From an uncultured Hippea sp. (GTDB lineage Bacteria > Campylobacterota_A > Desulfurellia > JAADFJ01), in contig CAJVZA010000020.1 in NCBI GenBank assembly GCA_913009315.1, positions 1-27,248 on the forward strand: a DNA stretch of 27,248 nucleotides, written 5' to 3'. Each line of letters opens with the position of its first letter. The first letter of the stretch is position 1. Position numbers and translations under genes: made by a program. A model generated the notes under the pieces. It was given only the letters and a program-made list of their open reading frames with translations, was not told the origin of the DNA and ran no database searches. This document shows, piece after piece, positions 1-7,411 of the stretch.

Positions 1-108
1 GGAATTAAAAACGGAAAAATAAAAAAAGGCGATCTGATTGTCATGGCAGGAGCAGGTATAGGTTATATCTGGGCAGCTACAGCCATTTTATGGAAACAGG
101 AGGTTTAA
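1..108 (+). CDS. fabH: 3-oxoacyl-ACP synthase III-like, 3' end only
   Basis: This is the C-terminal 35 residues of a gene that begins before the window; frame 1 is open from base 1 to the TAA at 106-108. The tail reads KKGDLIVMAGAGIGYIWAAT and ends in LWKQEV. It resembles the end of ketoacyl-ACP synthase III (FabH), where a KPGD-(L/V)-hydrophobic-GxGxG(L/F)xW-A block forms the last strands near the active site. Those enzymes condense acyl-CoA with malonyl-ACP in the cytoplasm. The catalytic Cys, His and Asn lie upstream and cannot be checked. The stop sits 2 bases before the next ATG, so the two genes are almost certainly co-transcribed. The family is likely; the exact substrate (FabH proper or a secondary-metabolism KAS III) is unknown. 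Confidence 0.7.
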   Translation, partial: GIKNGKIKKGDLIVMAGAGIGYIWAATAILWKQEV

Positions 109-110
109 AG

Positions 111-842
111 ATGAGATTGGATGAAAAAGTAGCAGTTATAACAGGTGCTGCAAGCGGAATAGGACTGGAAACTGCAAACAGGTTTATTCGGGAAGGTGCA
201 ATCGTTGCGGCATGTGACTGCAATGAAGATGCGCTTGGTGAAGCCGGAAAAAGGTTAGGGAAGCAATATCATATCTACAAAATGGATGTTACAAAACATG
301 ATAATGTGAAGAAAACGATTGACAAAATTGTGTCTGATTTGAAAAAGATAGATATCCTCATAAATAATGCCGGAATAACAAAAGATAACTTTCTTGTAAA
401 TATGCCTGAGAGTGATTTTGATGCCGTTATAAATGTCAATCTCAAGGGAGTTTACAATACAACAAAGGCCGTTGTGCCTTATATGATAGAAAAAGGCGGC
501 GGTGCGATTCTGAATGCATCGTCGGTTGTCGGGATATATGGAAATGTCGGTCAGACAAATTATGCTGCGTCCAAAGCCGGTATTATCGGTATGACAAAGG
601 CATGGGCAAAAGAGTTTGCAAGATATAAAATACGTGTAAATGCCGTTGCTCCCGGCTTCATAAAAACTCCTATGACAAAAAAGGTTCCTCAAAAGGTTAT
701 AGATTATATGGATTCAAAAACCCCGCTCGGCAGAATGGGAGAGTCTGTTGAGATAGCCGATGCATATCTTTTTCTCGCATCAGATGAGGCTTCTTTTATA
801 ACAGGCCAGGTGCTTGGTGTTGATGGAGGATTGGTGATCTGA
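111..842 (+). CDS. fabG: SDR-family 3-oxoacyl-ACP reductase (FabG-like)
   Basis: This short-chain dehydrogenase of 243 residues has the usual FabG length. The ATG at 111 is chosen because AGGAGG ends 7 bases before it; an in-frame ATG at 90 lies inside the preceding gene and lacks such a site. Visible motifs are TGAASGIG (11-18, cofactor loop), NNAG (85-88), and the catalytic tetrad N110, S138, Y151, K155 (YAASK). The C-terminus is GQVLGVDGG, as in FabG. An Asp at residue 36, at the end of the second strand, is typical of SDRs that prefer NAD(H); classical FabG uses NADPH, so the cofactor may differ (inference). It follows the KAS III gene by 2 bases, suggesting a condensing-enzyme/reductase pair acting on acyl chains. 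Its TGA overlaps the next ATG by one base. Confidence 0.88.
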   Translation: MRLDEKVAVITGAASGIGLETANRFIREGAIVAACDCNEDALGEAGKRLGKQYHIYKMDVTKHDNVKKTIDKIVSDLKKIDILINNAGITKDNFLVNMPESDFDAVINVNLKGVYNTTKAVVPYMIEKGGGAILNASSVVGIYGNVGQTNYAASKAGIIGMTKAWAKEFARYKIRVNAVAPGFIKTPMTKKVPQKVIDYMDSKTPLGRMGESVEIADAYLFLASDEASFITGQVLGVDGGLVI

Positions 843-2071
843 TGCAAGCAGCCCCAATGTCAGATATTAGAAGCAATACTCATAAGAAAATAATAAACAG
901 CGCAATTGCTCTTTTTAGAAAAAGAGGCTATCAGGAGGTTTCGATTCTCTCCATCTGTAAAGATGCAGGCATAGGCAATTCCACTTTCTATCAGTATTTT
1001 GCAGCTAAGGATGCAGTATTGAAGGAGATAATTGAAGATCTTATTGAAACGATAAGAGATTCGGTTAAACGTTCAATAAATCATCACTCTTTTGACAAAT
1101 CTGAAAAATTACGAATCTTTCTGAAAGATTTTTTTGATTGTGTATACGATAACATAGACAGATATGCGGTTTTCAGGAATGCCGAGTTCCTTAATCCCGA
1201 TATCTCAATCGAATTTTACGAGAAAATATACAAGATTTTTGAGAATCCGCTGTTTTCTGAAGTAAAAGATGATATTGCCAAAAAAGCTATTTTCATTTTT
1301 GTTATGGGTTCAGCTCGCTTTGTTATAGCGGAATACGGAATATATAAAGATATGAAGCCTTCCGATGACATTATAAATATAATTACCGATCTCTTGTATA
1401 ATGGATTTGACCCTGGCAACCACAAACTTTCTCAAGATATTTTCAGGGTTCTTGATCCTCAGGAACCCAAGCGGCATCTGCTTTCTAAAGGCTCTCGGAC
1501 ACATCAAAAGCTGCTTGATGCCGCTGAGTATCTGTTTGGAAAAAAAGGCTATTCCAAAACCAAGATATCGGACATTGCATATAGGGCAGATATTGGTTTA
1601 GGTACATTCTATATTCATTTTGATTCCAAAATCGAAGCCCTGAGAGAGCTTGTTGCACGCACATTTGACGGATTAAAATCAAATGCAAGACGTTATATGT
1701 CACGGTTTGAAGACAGGAGAGATGCTGAAATTGCAGGTTTTGTAGGTTTTTGTGATTTCTTTAAGCGACATAAAAATATGTATGCAATCGTCAGAGAAGC
1801 TGAATTTATAGAACCCAAAACTGCCGATTTTTATTACTCAGGTATATCAAAATCATATATGCGTCCCCTGGAAAGAGCATTTGCGCGCAATGAGTACAGA
1901 AAATTTGATCCGGAACCTTTGTCTTATGTGCTGATGGGAATTGGAGATCTCCTGGGACAATATCTGCTTGTTCAGCAGGACTCTGAGATGAATGAGTGCA
2001 TTGAATATATAAAACGGATATCAAGGCTGCTGATGCACGGCCTTAAAGGATTCTCAAAGGTAAAGAGATAA
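842..2071 (+). CDS. Transcriptional regulator with two tandem TetR modules
   Basis: At 409 residues this is about twice a normal TetR protein (about 190-220). Two complete TetR helix-turn-helix domains are visible. The first covers about residues 13-60, with LFRKRGYQEVSILSICKDAG followed by NSTFYQYF. The second covers about 218-266, with LFGKKGYSKTKISDIAYRAD followed by LGTFYIHFDSK. Each is followed by a helical ligand-binding-like region, so the protein looks like an internal duplication or fusion rather than a frameshift. The start overlaps the stop of the reductase gene (TGATG), and GGAGGA lies 11 bases upstream; an in-frame ATG at 857 is an alternative. Position suggests control of the acyl-chain genes before it (inference). 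One polypeptide may bind an operator the way a TetR dimer does. Confidence 0.87.
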   Translation: MQAAPMSDIRSNTHKKIINSAIALFRKRGYQEVSILSICKDAGIGNSTFYQYFAAKDAVLKEIIEDLIETIRDSVKRSINHHSFDKSEKLRIFLKDFFDCVYDNIDRYAVFRNAEFLNPDISIEFYEKIYKIFENPLFSEVKDDIAKKAIFIFVMGSARFVIAEYGIYKDMKPSDDIINIITDLLYNGFDPGNHKLSQDIFRVLDPQEPKRHLLSKGSRTHQKLLDAAEYLFGKKGYSKTKISDIAYRADIGLGTFYIHFDSKIEALRELVARTFDGLKSNARRYMSRFEDRRDAEIAGFVGFCDFFKRHKNMYAIVREAEFIEPKTADFYYSGISKSYMRPLERAFARNEYRKFDPEPLSYVLMGIGDLLGQYLLVQQDSEMNECIEYIKRISRLLMHGLKGFSKVKR

Positions 2072-2494
2072 ATTATGGAACAGTCAATGGGGGAAGGTTA
2101 GATGATCGTTATGGGACCGCTGCACAATAAGCATAGTCGCAGTTTTATCAGGTTTTTTATGCAGGTAAGCTTCTGAAGAACTAACATGTTAATTTAATTT
2201 AAAAAAGCAAAATGTAATTATACGGGAAATCTCATAAAGCCCGCAGGGAAGCCAAAGAAAGGGCAATCTTCAGGGAATTAGAATTCTCAATGACATTTTT
2301 TCAATTTTAAACGTTTTAGATTGAAAATCCAGACTCTGAACATTTCTTTTAATTTGCGGATATTACCGATTGTCAACTATAACTATTCTATAGAAAATAG
2401 AAAAATCTGTGTTATTATTGACGTATCTTGATAATACATTATCAGGAAAACGGACATATATTATTACTATACCTTAAAAAATAGTGAGGGCGAT
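2072..2494. other. Intergenic region, 423 bases, with a repeat copy
   Basis: No credible gene is seen here. The first half is taken up by a copy of the dispersed palindromic element (2111-2290). The AT-rich second half precedes the HD-purH pair and should hold its promoter. TTGACG at 2418-2423 with TATCAG at 2440-2445 (16-base spacer) is a weak candidate. CCGATTGTC at 2366-2374 resembles half of the GntR-linked operator described for 19130 and 23171, but the palindrome is broken. Confidence 0.5.
2111..2290 (+). repeat. Dispersed palindromic intergenic element, copy 1
   Basis: Bases 2111-2243 align almost end to end with the reverse complement of 14071-14206. Shared blocks include GACC(A/G)CTGCACAATAA, then CTTCTGAAGAACTAAC, then a GGGAAA(T/C)CTCATAAAG end. 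A second segment, 2251-2290, matches the reverse complement of the end of the window (27213-27247), with a common core GGGCAATCTTCAGG. So this copy carries both kinds of arm. It lies between genes and encodes nothing. The central GAACTAAC..GTTAATT is itself a loose palindrome. Confidence 0.75.
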
Positions 2495-3070
2495 ATGGAA
2501 ATATCAAGAGCTGATGCATTGGAACTTATGAAAAAATATATTAAGGGTGATTATTTAACAAAACATAGCATGGCGTCAGGACTGATTATGGAGCGGCTTG
2601 CAGGGCGTTTTAAAGAAAACAGAGATCAATGGTATATAGCGGGCATTCTTCATGATATTGATTACGAATTGGTAAACGAGGATCCGAAGCGGCATGGTCT
2701 GGAAGCAGAGCGTATTTTGTCTGAAAACGGAATTGACAAGCGCTATATCGAGGCGATAAAAGCGCATAATGGCGAGAATCTCGGTATTGAAAGAACAACT
2801 TTGCTCAGCCATGTGCTTGCAGCATCTGAAACATCTACAGGACTTATTTTTGCAAGTGCACTTATGATGCCTGATAAGAGAATTTCATCTATCAAGGATA
2901 AATCACTTAAAAAGAAGTTTAAATCAAAAAGTTTTGCTGCGAAAGTTAACAGAGATACGATTAAGGAAATAGAAAAAGCCGATATTGAACTTTATGAGTT
3001 TTTGTCTATCGCGCTTGAGGTTATGAAGCAGAACGAATCTATTTTGACGGGTAATTTGCATGAAGATTAA
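2495..3070 (+). CDS. HD-domain protein, probable phosphohydrolase
   Basis: This 191-residue soluble protein has one HD domain. H24 and the pair H53-D54 (ILHDIDYE) match the first metal ligands, and AHNGE near residue 91 supplies the next His. The last conserved position of this subfamily normally reads A-x-D-x-x-TG; here it is ASETSTG, so Glu replaces the usual Asp. That change is conservative but unusual. The family cleaves phosphomonoester or phosphodiester bonds, often in nucleotides, and the substrate is unknown. GAGGG lies 4 bases before the ATG. The 3' end overlaps purH by 11 bases, so the two are translationally coupled, which makes a nucleotide-related role plausible (inference). The C-terminal 60 residues are Lys/Glu-rich helices. 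Confidence 0.8.
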   Translation: MEISRADALELMKKYIKGDYLTKHSMASGLIMERLAGRFKENRDQWYIAGILHDIDYELVNEDPKRHGLEAERILSENGIDKRYIEAIKAHNGENLGIERTTLLSHVLAASETSTGLIFASALMMPDKRISSIKDKSLKKKFKSKSFAAKVNRDTIKEIEKADIELYEFLSIALEVMKQNESILTGNLHED

Positions 3071-4598
3071 AAGGGCGCTGATCAGTGTATCCGATAAGTC
3101 GGGACTTGAGATGCTTGTAAAAGTTCTTAATGAATACGGTATTGAGATCATCTCAACAGGCAACACAGCCAGGATGATAAAAAATGCCGGATATGAAGTT
3201 AAAACAGTCTCTGATTATACCGGATCTGCTGAAATTCTCGGCGGCAGGGTCAAAACACTTCATCCGAAAATTTTTGGCGGAATTTTGGCAACCGGAAGTG
3301 AAAATGATAAAGTTGATATGCTGAAATCCGATATTATGCCGATTGACATGGTTATTGTGAATCTTTATCCGTTTGAAAAAATGTGTCAGAGTGATGATGA
3401 AAAACTTGCAATAGAGAATATCGACATAGGCGGTGTATCTCTTTTGAGGGCTGCTGCAAAAAATTATGAACGCATTGCTGTAGTAAATAGTCCGAATCAG
3501 TATAACGATTTGATAGCTGAGCTTAGGAAAAATAACGGAAAGATTTCTACAGCTGTGAGAAAATCGCTTGCAGTTGATGCGTTCGCTGTTACGGCATTTT
3601 ATGATTCGGCGATATTGAACTGGTTTAACAGAGAAAAACAATTTCCTGAAAAAAGACTGCTTAGAATTGAGAAAATTAACGACCTTAGATATGGGGAGAA
3701 TCCTCATCAGATGGCATGTTTTTATAAAGATGCGGATTTTGTAGGTCCAGGATTATCCGACCTGGAGATTCTCGGCGGAAAACAGCTCTCATATAATAAT
3801 GTTGCTGAGATTGATACTTTGTGGCAAATGGTTTCCGATCATGGAAATGAGAATTTTTGCGTAATATTGAAACATGCTAATCCTTGCGGAGCGGCAATCG
3901 GTTGTTCTATGACAGATGCTTACGAAAAGGCGTTATCGACCGACCCTGTATCGGCGTTTGGAGGATTGGTCGGATTTAACAAAACCATAGATAGCACACT
4001 TGCCTCAGAGTTAATCAAGCGATTTTATGAGGTTGTTGCGGCTCCCGATATTTCCGAAAATGCGTTAAAACTGTTAAAGACCAAAAAGAATTTAAGAATT
4101 GTAAGATTTCCTGAAATGTTAAAAATAACTGAAAATTATAACTTCAAACGTGTTAGGGGCGGTTTTCTGGTAAGCGACTTTGATCAAAGCGATGATCGGT
4201 TCGATAGTTTTAAGGTTGTAACAAAAATTAAGCCGGCAGAATTACTCAAAAAAGATATTGCATTCAGTTGGCGGATGGTCAAATATGTAAAATCCAATGC
4301 GATTGTTTATGTTAAGGATCAGACATTGATAGGTGTCGGTGCCGGCCAGGTCAGCCGTATTGATTCAGTGAAAATTGCAGCTATGAAAGCTGAGCAAAGC
4401 GGATTTGATCTCAGAGGTGCCGTTATGGCATCAGACGGATTTTTCCCGTTCCCCGATTCGGTAGAAGTTGCTGCAGATTATGGGATATCCGCCATTGTAA
4501 CGCCCGGAGGTTCTATTAGAGATCAGCTTGTTGTAGATAAAGCTGACGCGCTCGGTATTCCAATGATTTTTACCGGAATAAGACATTTCAGGCATTAG
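3060..4598 (+). CDS. purH: Bifunctional AICAR transformylase / IMP cyclohydrolase
   Basis: PurH catalyses the last two steps of de novo IMP synthesis: formylation of AICAR with 10-formyl-THF, then ring closure. At 512 residues it has the usual length. The N-terminal MGS-like cyclohydrolase domain (about 1-145) shows SVSDKSGLE, ISTGNTARMI and GGRVKTLHPKIFGGIL. The transformylase domain follows, with RYGENPHQ, KHANPCGAA (the catalytic Lys-His pair), AFGGLVGFN, KSNAIVYVKD, GVGAGQVSR, SDGFFPFPDSVE and TPGGSIRDQ. It ends in FTGIRHFRH, as in other PurH. Both active sites look intact. The start overlaps the HD gene by 11 bases with only a weak ribosome site, so translation probably depends on readthrough coupling. 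No clear rho-independent terminator follows. Confidence 0.97.
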   Translation: MKIKRALISVSDKSGLEMLVKVLNEYGIEIISTGNTARMIKNAGYEVKTVSDYTGSAEILGGRVKTLHPKIFGGILATGSENDKVDMLKSDIMPIDMVIVNLYPFEKMCQSDDEKLAIENIDIGGVSLLRAAAKNYERIAVVNSPNQYNDLIAELRKNNGKISTAVRKSLAVDAFAVTAFYDSAILNWFNREKQFPEKRLLRIEKINDLRYGENPHQMACFYKDADFVGPGLSDLEILGGKQLSYNNVAEIDTLWQMVSDHGNENFCVILKHANPCGAAIGCSMTDAYEKALSTDPVSAFGGLVGFNKTIDSTLASELIKRFYEVVAAPDISENALKLLKTKKNLRIVRFPEMLKITENYNFKRVRGGFLVSDFDQSDDRFDSFKVVTKIKPAELLKKDIAFSWRMVKYVKSNAIVYVKDQTLIGVGAGQVSRIDSVKIAAMKAEQSGFDLRGAVMASDGFFPFPDSVEVAADYGISAIVTPGGSIRDQLVVDKADALGIPMIFTGIRHFRH

Positions 4599-4761
4599 GA
4601 AATTATCGATGGGTTTTTTTGATTTGCTTATGAACGAAAAGACAGCTGCAATTTTGATGTGCTGTAAAACAAAGAGCTGTGTTTCAAGATATATTCACCT
4701 GCTATAGTTTTTTGGTAATGACGAAAAATAAATAACCGTGTGAGATGGTAAAGGGGAAACG

Positions 4762-6042
4762 ATGAATATTCTTATTTTAGGTTCGGGCGGAAGGGAACAT
4801 GCAATAGCGTGGCAGCTTAAAAGATCTGAATCGGCAAACAATTTATGGTGTGCTCCCGGTAATGCCGGCACTGCTGCCATAACATCCAATGTTAATATAG
4901 ATCCGCTGGATTTCGGAGCAATTAAGAATTTTATACAAGATACCGGAATTGATCTAATTATAGTAGGTCCCGAGGCACCTTTAGCTGCAGGGATTGCGGA
5001 TTATCTTGATGGAACATGTTTGGTTTTTGGTCCTCAATCTGCCGGAGCAAAAATTGAATCCAGTAAACTGTTTGCTAAACAGTTTATGCAGCGGAACGGA
5101 ATTTCAACTGCCGAGTTTGCCTTGTTTGATGATTATGGGAAAGCAAGGCGATTTTTGAAGGAAAATAGCGGCAGCTGGGTGATTAAAGCTGATGGTCTTG
5201 CGGCAGGGAAGGGTGTTTTTGTAACAAACTCAACAGATGAAGCGGTAGAAGCCCTTGATGCCATTATGATTGAAAAGAGGTTTGGAGATTCAGGCAGCAG
5301 AGTGGTAATTGAACAAAAACTTGTAGGGCAGGAGGTTTCTTATATAGTTATAACTGACGGCAATAGTTTTGTGCCTATGCTGGCGTCTCAGGATCACAAG
5401 GCTGTTTATGATAATGATAAAGGCCCTAATACGGGAGGAATGGGTGCCTACGCTCCTACTCCTTTAGTAAATAAGATGCTTGAAGAACGAATCAAAAAAG
5501 AGATTATCGAGAGGGCGATTGAAGGATTTCATCGTGAAAATATAGACTACAGAGGTATACTCTATGCAGGTTTAATGATTGTTGACGGCAATCCTTGTCT
5601 GCTTGAATTCAACTGCAGATTTGGAGATCCGGAAACACAGCCTCAAATGGCACTTTTCAAGGGCGATCTTGCAGGAATCATGGCGGATGCGGCGCAAGGC
5701 AAACTATCTGTCTATAAGAATCTCTGGCTTGATAAATATGCCGTATGCGTTGTTGCAGCTTCCGGAGGATATCCGGGAAAATATTTAAAGGGTAAACCGA
5801 TAAGAGGAATCGAAGAAGCCGAACAAAATGGAGCTGTCGTATTTCATGCCGGAACTGTTTTAAGAGATGGTGAGACGGTTACAAACGGCGGAAGAGTACT
5901 TGGTGTAACAGCGACGGCTGATACACTAAAAGATGCAAAAAAAAAGGCATATGATGCGCTCTCTAAAATTGATTTTGATGGAATCTACTATCGGCATGAC
6001 ATAGCAGATAAGGTTCTGGGGATAACAAAAAATGAAAAATAG
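4762..6042 (+). CDS. purD: Phosphoribosylamine-glycine ligase (GAR synthetase)
   Basis: PurD joins glycine to phosphoribosylamine with ATP, the second step of purine synthesis. At 426 residues it matches the family. It has the ATP-grasp fold: LGSGGREHAIAW (6-17) at the N-terminus, VGPEAPLAAGI, the ATP-binding KADGLAAGKGV, DHKAVYDNDKGPNTGGMGAY, YRGILYAGLM, and the metal-binding LEFNCRFGDPETQ. AAAGGGG-type purine-rich sequence 6-12 bases upstream supports the ATG at 4762. The 163-base gap after purH shows no gene and no strong promoter. The 3' end overlaps purE by 11 bases. No anomalies are seen. Confidence 0.97.
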   Translation: MNILILGSGGREHAIAWQLKRSESANNLWCAPGNAGTAAITSNVNIDPLDFGAIKNFIQDTGIDLIIVGPEAPLAAGIADYLDGTCLVFGPQSAGAKIESSKLFAKQFMQRNGISTAEFALFDDYGKARRFLKENSGSWVIKADGLAAGKGVFVTNSTDEAVEALDAIMIEKRFGDSGSRVVIEQKLVGQEVSYIVITDGNSFVPMLASQDHKAVYDNDKGPNTGGMGAYAPTPLVNKMLEERIKKEIIERAIEGFHRENIDYRGILYAGLMIVDGNPCLLEFNCRFGDPETQPQMALFKGDLAGIMADAAQGKLSVYKNLWLDKYAVCVVAASGGYPGKYLKGKPIRGIEEAEQNGAVVFHAGTVLRDGETVTNGGRVLGVTATADTLKDAKKKAYDALSKIDFDGIYYRHDIADKVLGITKNEK

Positions 6043-6517
6043 CAATGTGATGATTTCGATAGTTATGGGCAGCAAATCTGATCTTGAGCTTATGAAAAAG
6101 GCAGGTGATTTGCTTGACAAAATAGATATAGGCTATGAATATTTTATAAGTTCTATACACAGGATGCCGGAGAGAACAATTGAATATATCAAAAGGCTTG
6201 GTCAAAGCAACGTTAAGGTTGTTATAACTGCAGCAGGGATGGCCAACCATCTTTCGGGAATTACCGCCTCTATGACACTGATCCCCGTTATTGCCGTTCC
6301 TGTATCTTCAACTCTTGGCGGAGTAGATGCTCTGCTTTCAACGATACAGATGCCTCCCGGAACTCCGGTTGCGGCAGTGTCGGTTGACGGAGCTGTTAAT
6401 GCCGCGCTGCTTGCTGCCAGAATTTTGGCTGTTTCAGATGATGCAATCAAAAAAAGACTTATTGAATATATGGAATTGAGAAAAGCCGACTATATAAAAA
6501 ATTCTGAAATTTTTTAA
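6032..6517 (+). CDS. purE: 5-(carboxyamino)imidazole ribonucleotide mutase
   Basis: PurE forms 4-carboxy-AIR (CAIR) in purine synthesis. This 161-residue protein has MGSKSDLE (phosphate loop), a SIHRMPE loop where class I enzymes usually read SAHRTP, GMANHLSG, and QMPPGTPVA followed by NAALLAARIL near the C-terminus. Overall it is class I-like, which would need N5-CAIR made by PurK; purK is not in the window. The changed SAHRTP loop keeps the catalytic His and the Arg. The ATG at 6032 overlaps the purD stop by 11 bases and has GGGGA about 9 bases upstream; an internal ATG at 6050 is a weaker alternative. The next gene starts 6 bases after the stop. Confidence 0.94.
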   Translation: MKNSNVMISIVMGSKSDLELMKKAGDLLDKIDIGYEYFISSIHRMPERTIEYIKRLGQSNVKVVITAAGMANHLSGITASMTLIPVIAVPVSSTLGGVDALLSTIQMPPGTPVAAVSVDGAVNAALLAARILAVSDDAIKKRLIEYMELRKADYIKNSEIF

Positions 6518-6523
6518 GATGCC

Positions 6524-7411
6524 TTGAAAGCGGTTTTAGAAGTAAAAAATCTTTCGGTTTCATTTGGCAAAAATGAGGTGCTGCATGGATTCTCAATGAA
6601 TATTGCCAAAGGAGAAGCGCTAAGCTTAATAGGAGAGACCGGATCAGGGAAATCCGTTTTTATAAAATCGATTCTTGGAATAAATTACGGGGCAAAAATT
6701 AATGGTGATCTGATTTTTGACGGTAAAAATTTGACTTGCATTGATAGTGAACAAAAAAGAGCACTGAGACAAGGTCCGATTTCGTATATTCCTCAGGATC
6801 CCAATGATGCACTTGATCCTGTTTATAAAATTTCTCATCAAATAAAAGAGATAGCGGGAAATATTGATATTAGTGGTCTTATAAAGACATGCGGTGAGGA
6901 CAACTCTGTTTTAGAACTCTATCCGCACCAGCTTTCAGGTGGGAGAAAACAGAGAATACTTATCGCTATGGCGTTATCAGGCAATCCTCTGCTTATCCTG
7001 GCCGATGAACCTACTACCTCTCTGGATAAACCGCTTAAAAAAAGAATATTGAAGTTGCTTTATCAATTAAAAGATGAAAAGGAGACTTCGCTTTTGCTGG
7101 TTACTCATGATTTTGCATTACTTGAGGGTTCCGATAAGATAGCTGTTATGTACAATGGCTATCTCATGGAGTATGGAGATTACGGGGTAGTCGAAAATCC
7201 GTTTCACCCGTATACAAAACTGCTTGCGGGAGCTGCTTCCTACGACAGAGAAGCAGGATATAGAATTTCAAACGATGATTCTGTACTAAATGAAGGATGT
7301 CCGTTATTTTATCGATGTTCTTTGGCTGATAAAAGATGTAGAAAACTGCCTGAGATCAGAACATTATCAAATAGATTAATAAGGTGTCATTATGCAGCAA
7401 ATTTTGTATAG
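6524..7411 (+). CDS. Oligopeptide-type ABC transporter ATPase (OppD/DppD-like)
   Basis: This 295-residue nucleotide-binding subunit has Walker A GETGSGKS (37-44), a Q-loop in SYIPQDPNDALDP, signature LSGGRKQ, Walker B LLILADEP and the switch His in LVTHDF. Past the ATPase core it has the MYNGYLMEYG..ENPFHPYT segment and a short Cys-containing tail (CPLFYRCS..RC) typical of OppD/DppD. It is somewhat shorter than usual (about 320-330). The signature carries Arg-Lys where most family members have Met-Arg. No permease or binding-protein gene lies nearby, so its partners must be elsewhere. The start is a TTG, since no ATG fits, and the upstream ribosome site is poor. The gene sits 6 bases after purE and overlaps murC by 20 bases, so it is probably read as part of that operon. 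Confidence 0.87.
   Translation: MKAVLEVKNLSVSFGKNEVLHGFSMNIAKGEALSLIGETGSGKSVFIKSILGINYGAKINGDLIFDGKNLTCIDSEQKRALRQGPISYIPQDPNDALDPVYKISHQIKEIAGNIDISGLIKTCGEDNSVLELYPHQLSGGRKQRILIAMALSGNPLLILADEPTTSLDKPLKKRILKLLYQLKDEKETSLLLVTHDFALLEGSDKIAVMYNGYLMEYGDYGVVENPFHPYTKLLAGAASYDREAGYRISNDDSVLNEGCPLFYRCSLADKRCRKLPEIRTLSNRLIRCHYAANFV

Noticed and set aside
2366-2379. Possible third GntR-type operator (CCGATTGTC followed by AAC)
   Set aside because: It shares only the left half with the sites at 19130 and 23171; the palindrome is broken and no promoter is aligned with it. It is probably chance.
3153-3707. 184-residue minus-strand frame opposite purH
   Set aside because: purH is unmistakable on the plus strand; this antisense frame has no recognisable domain.
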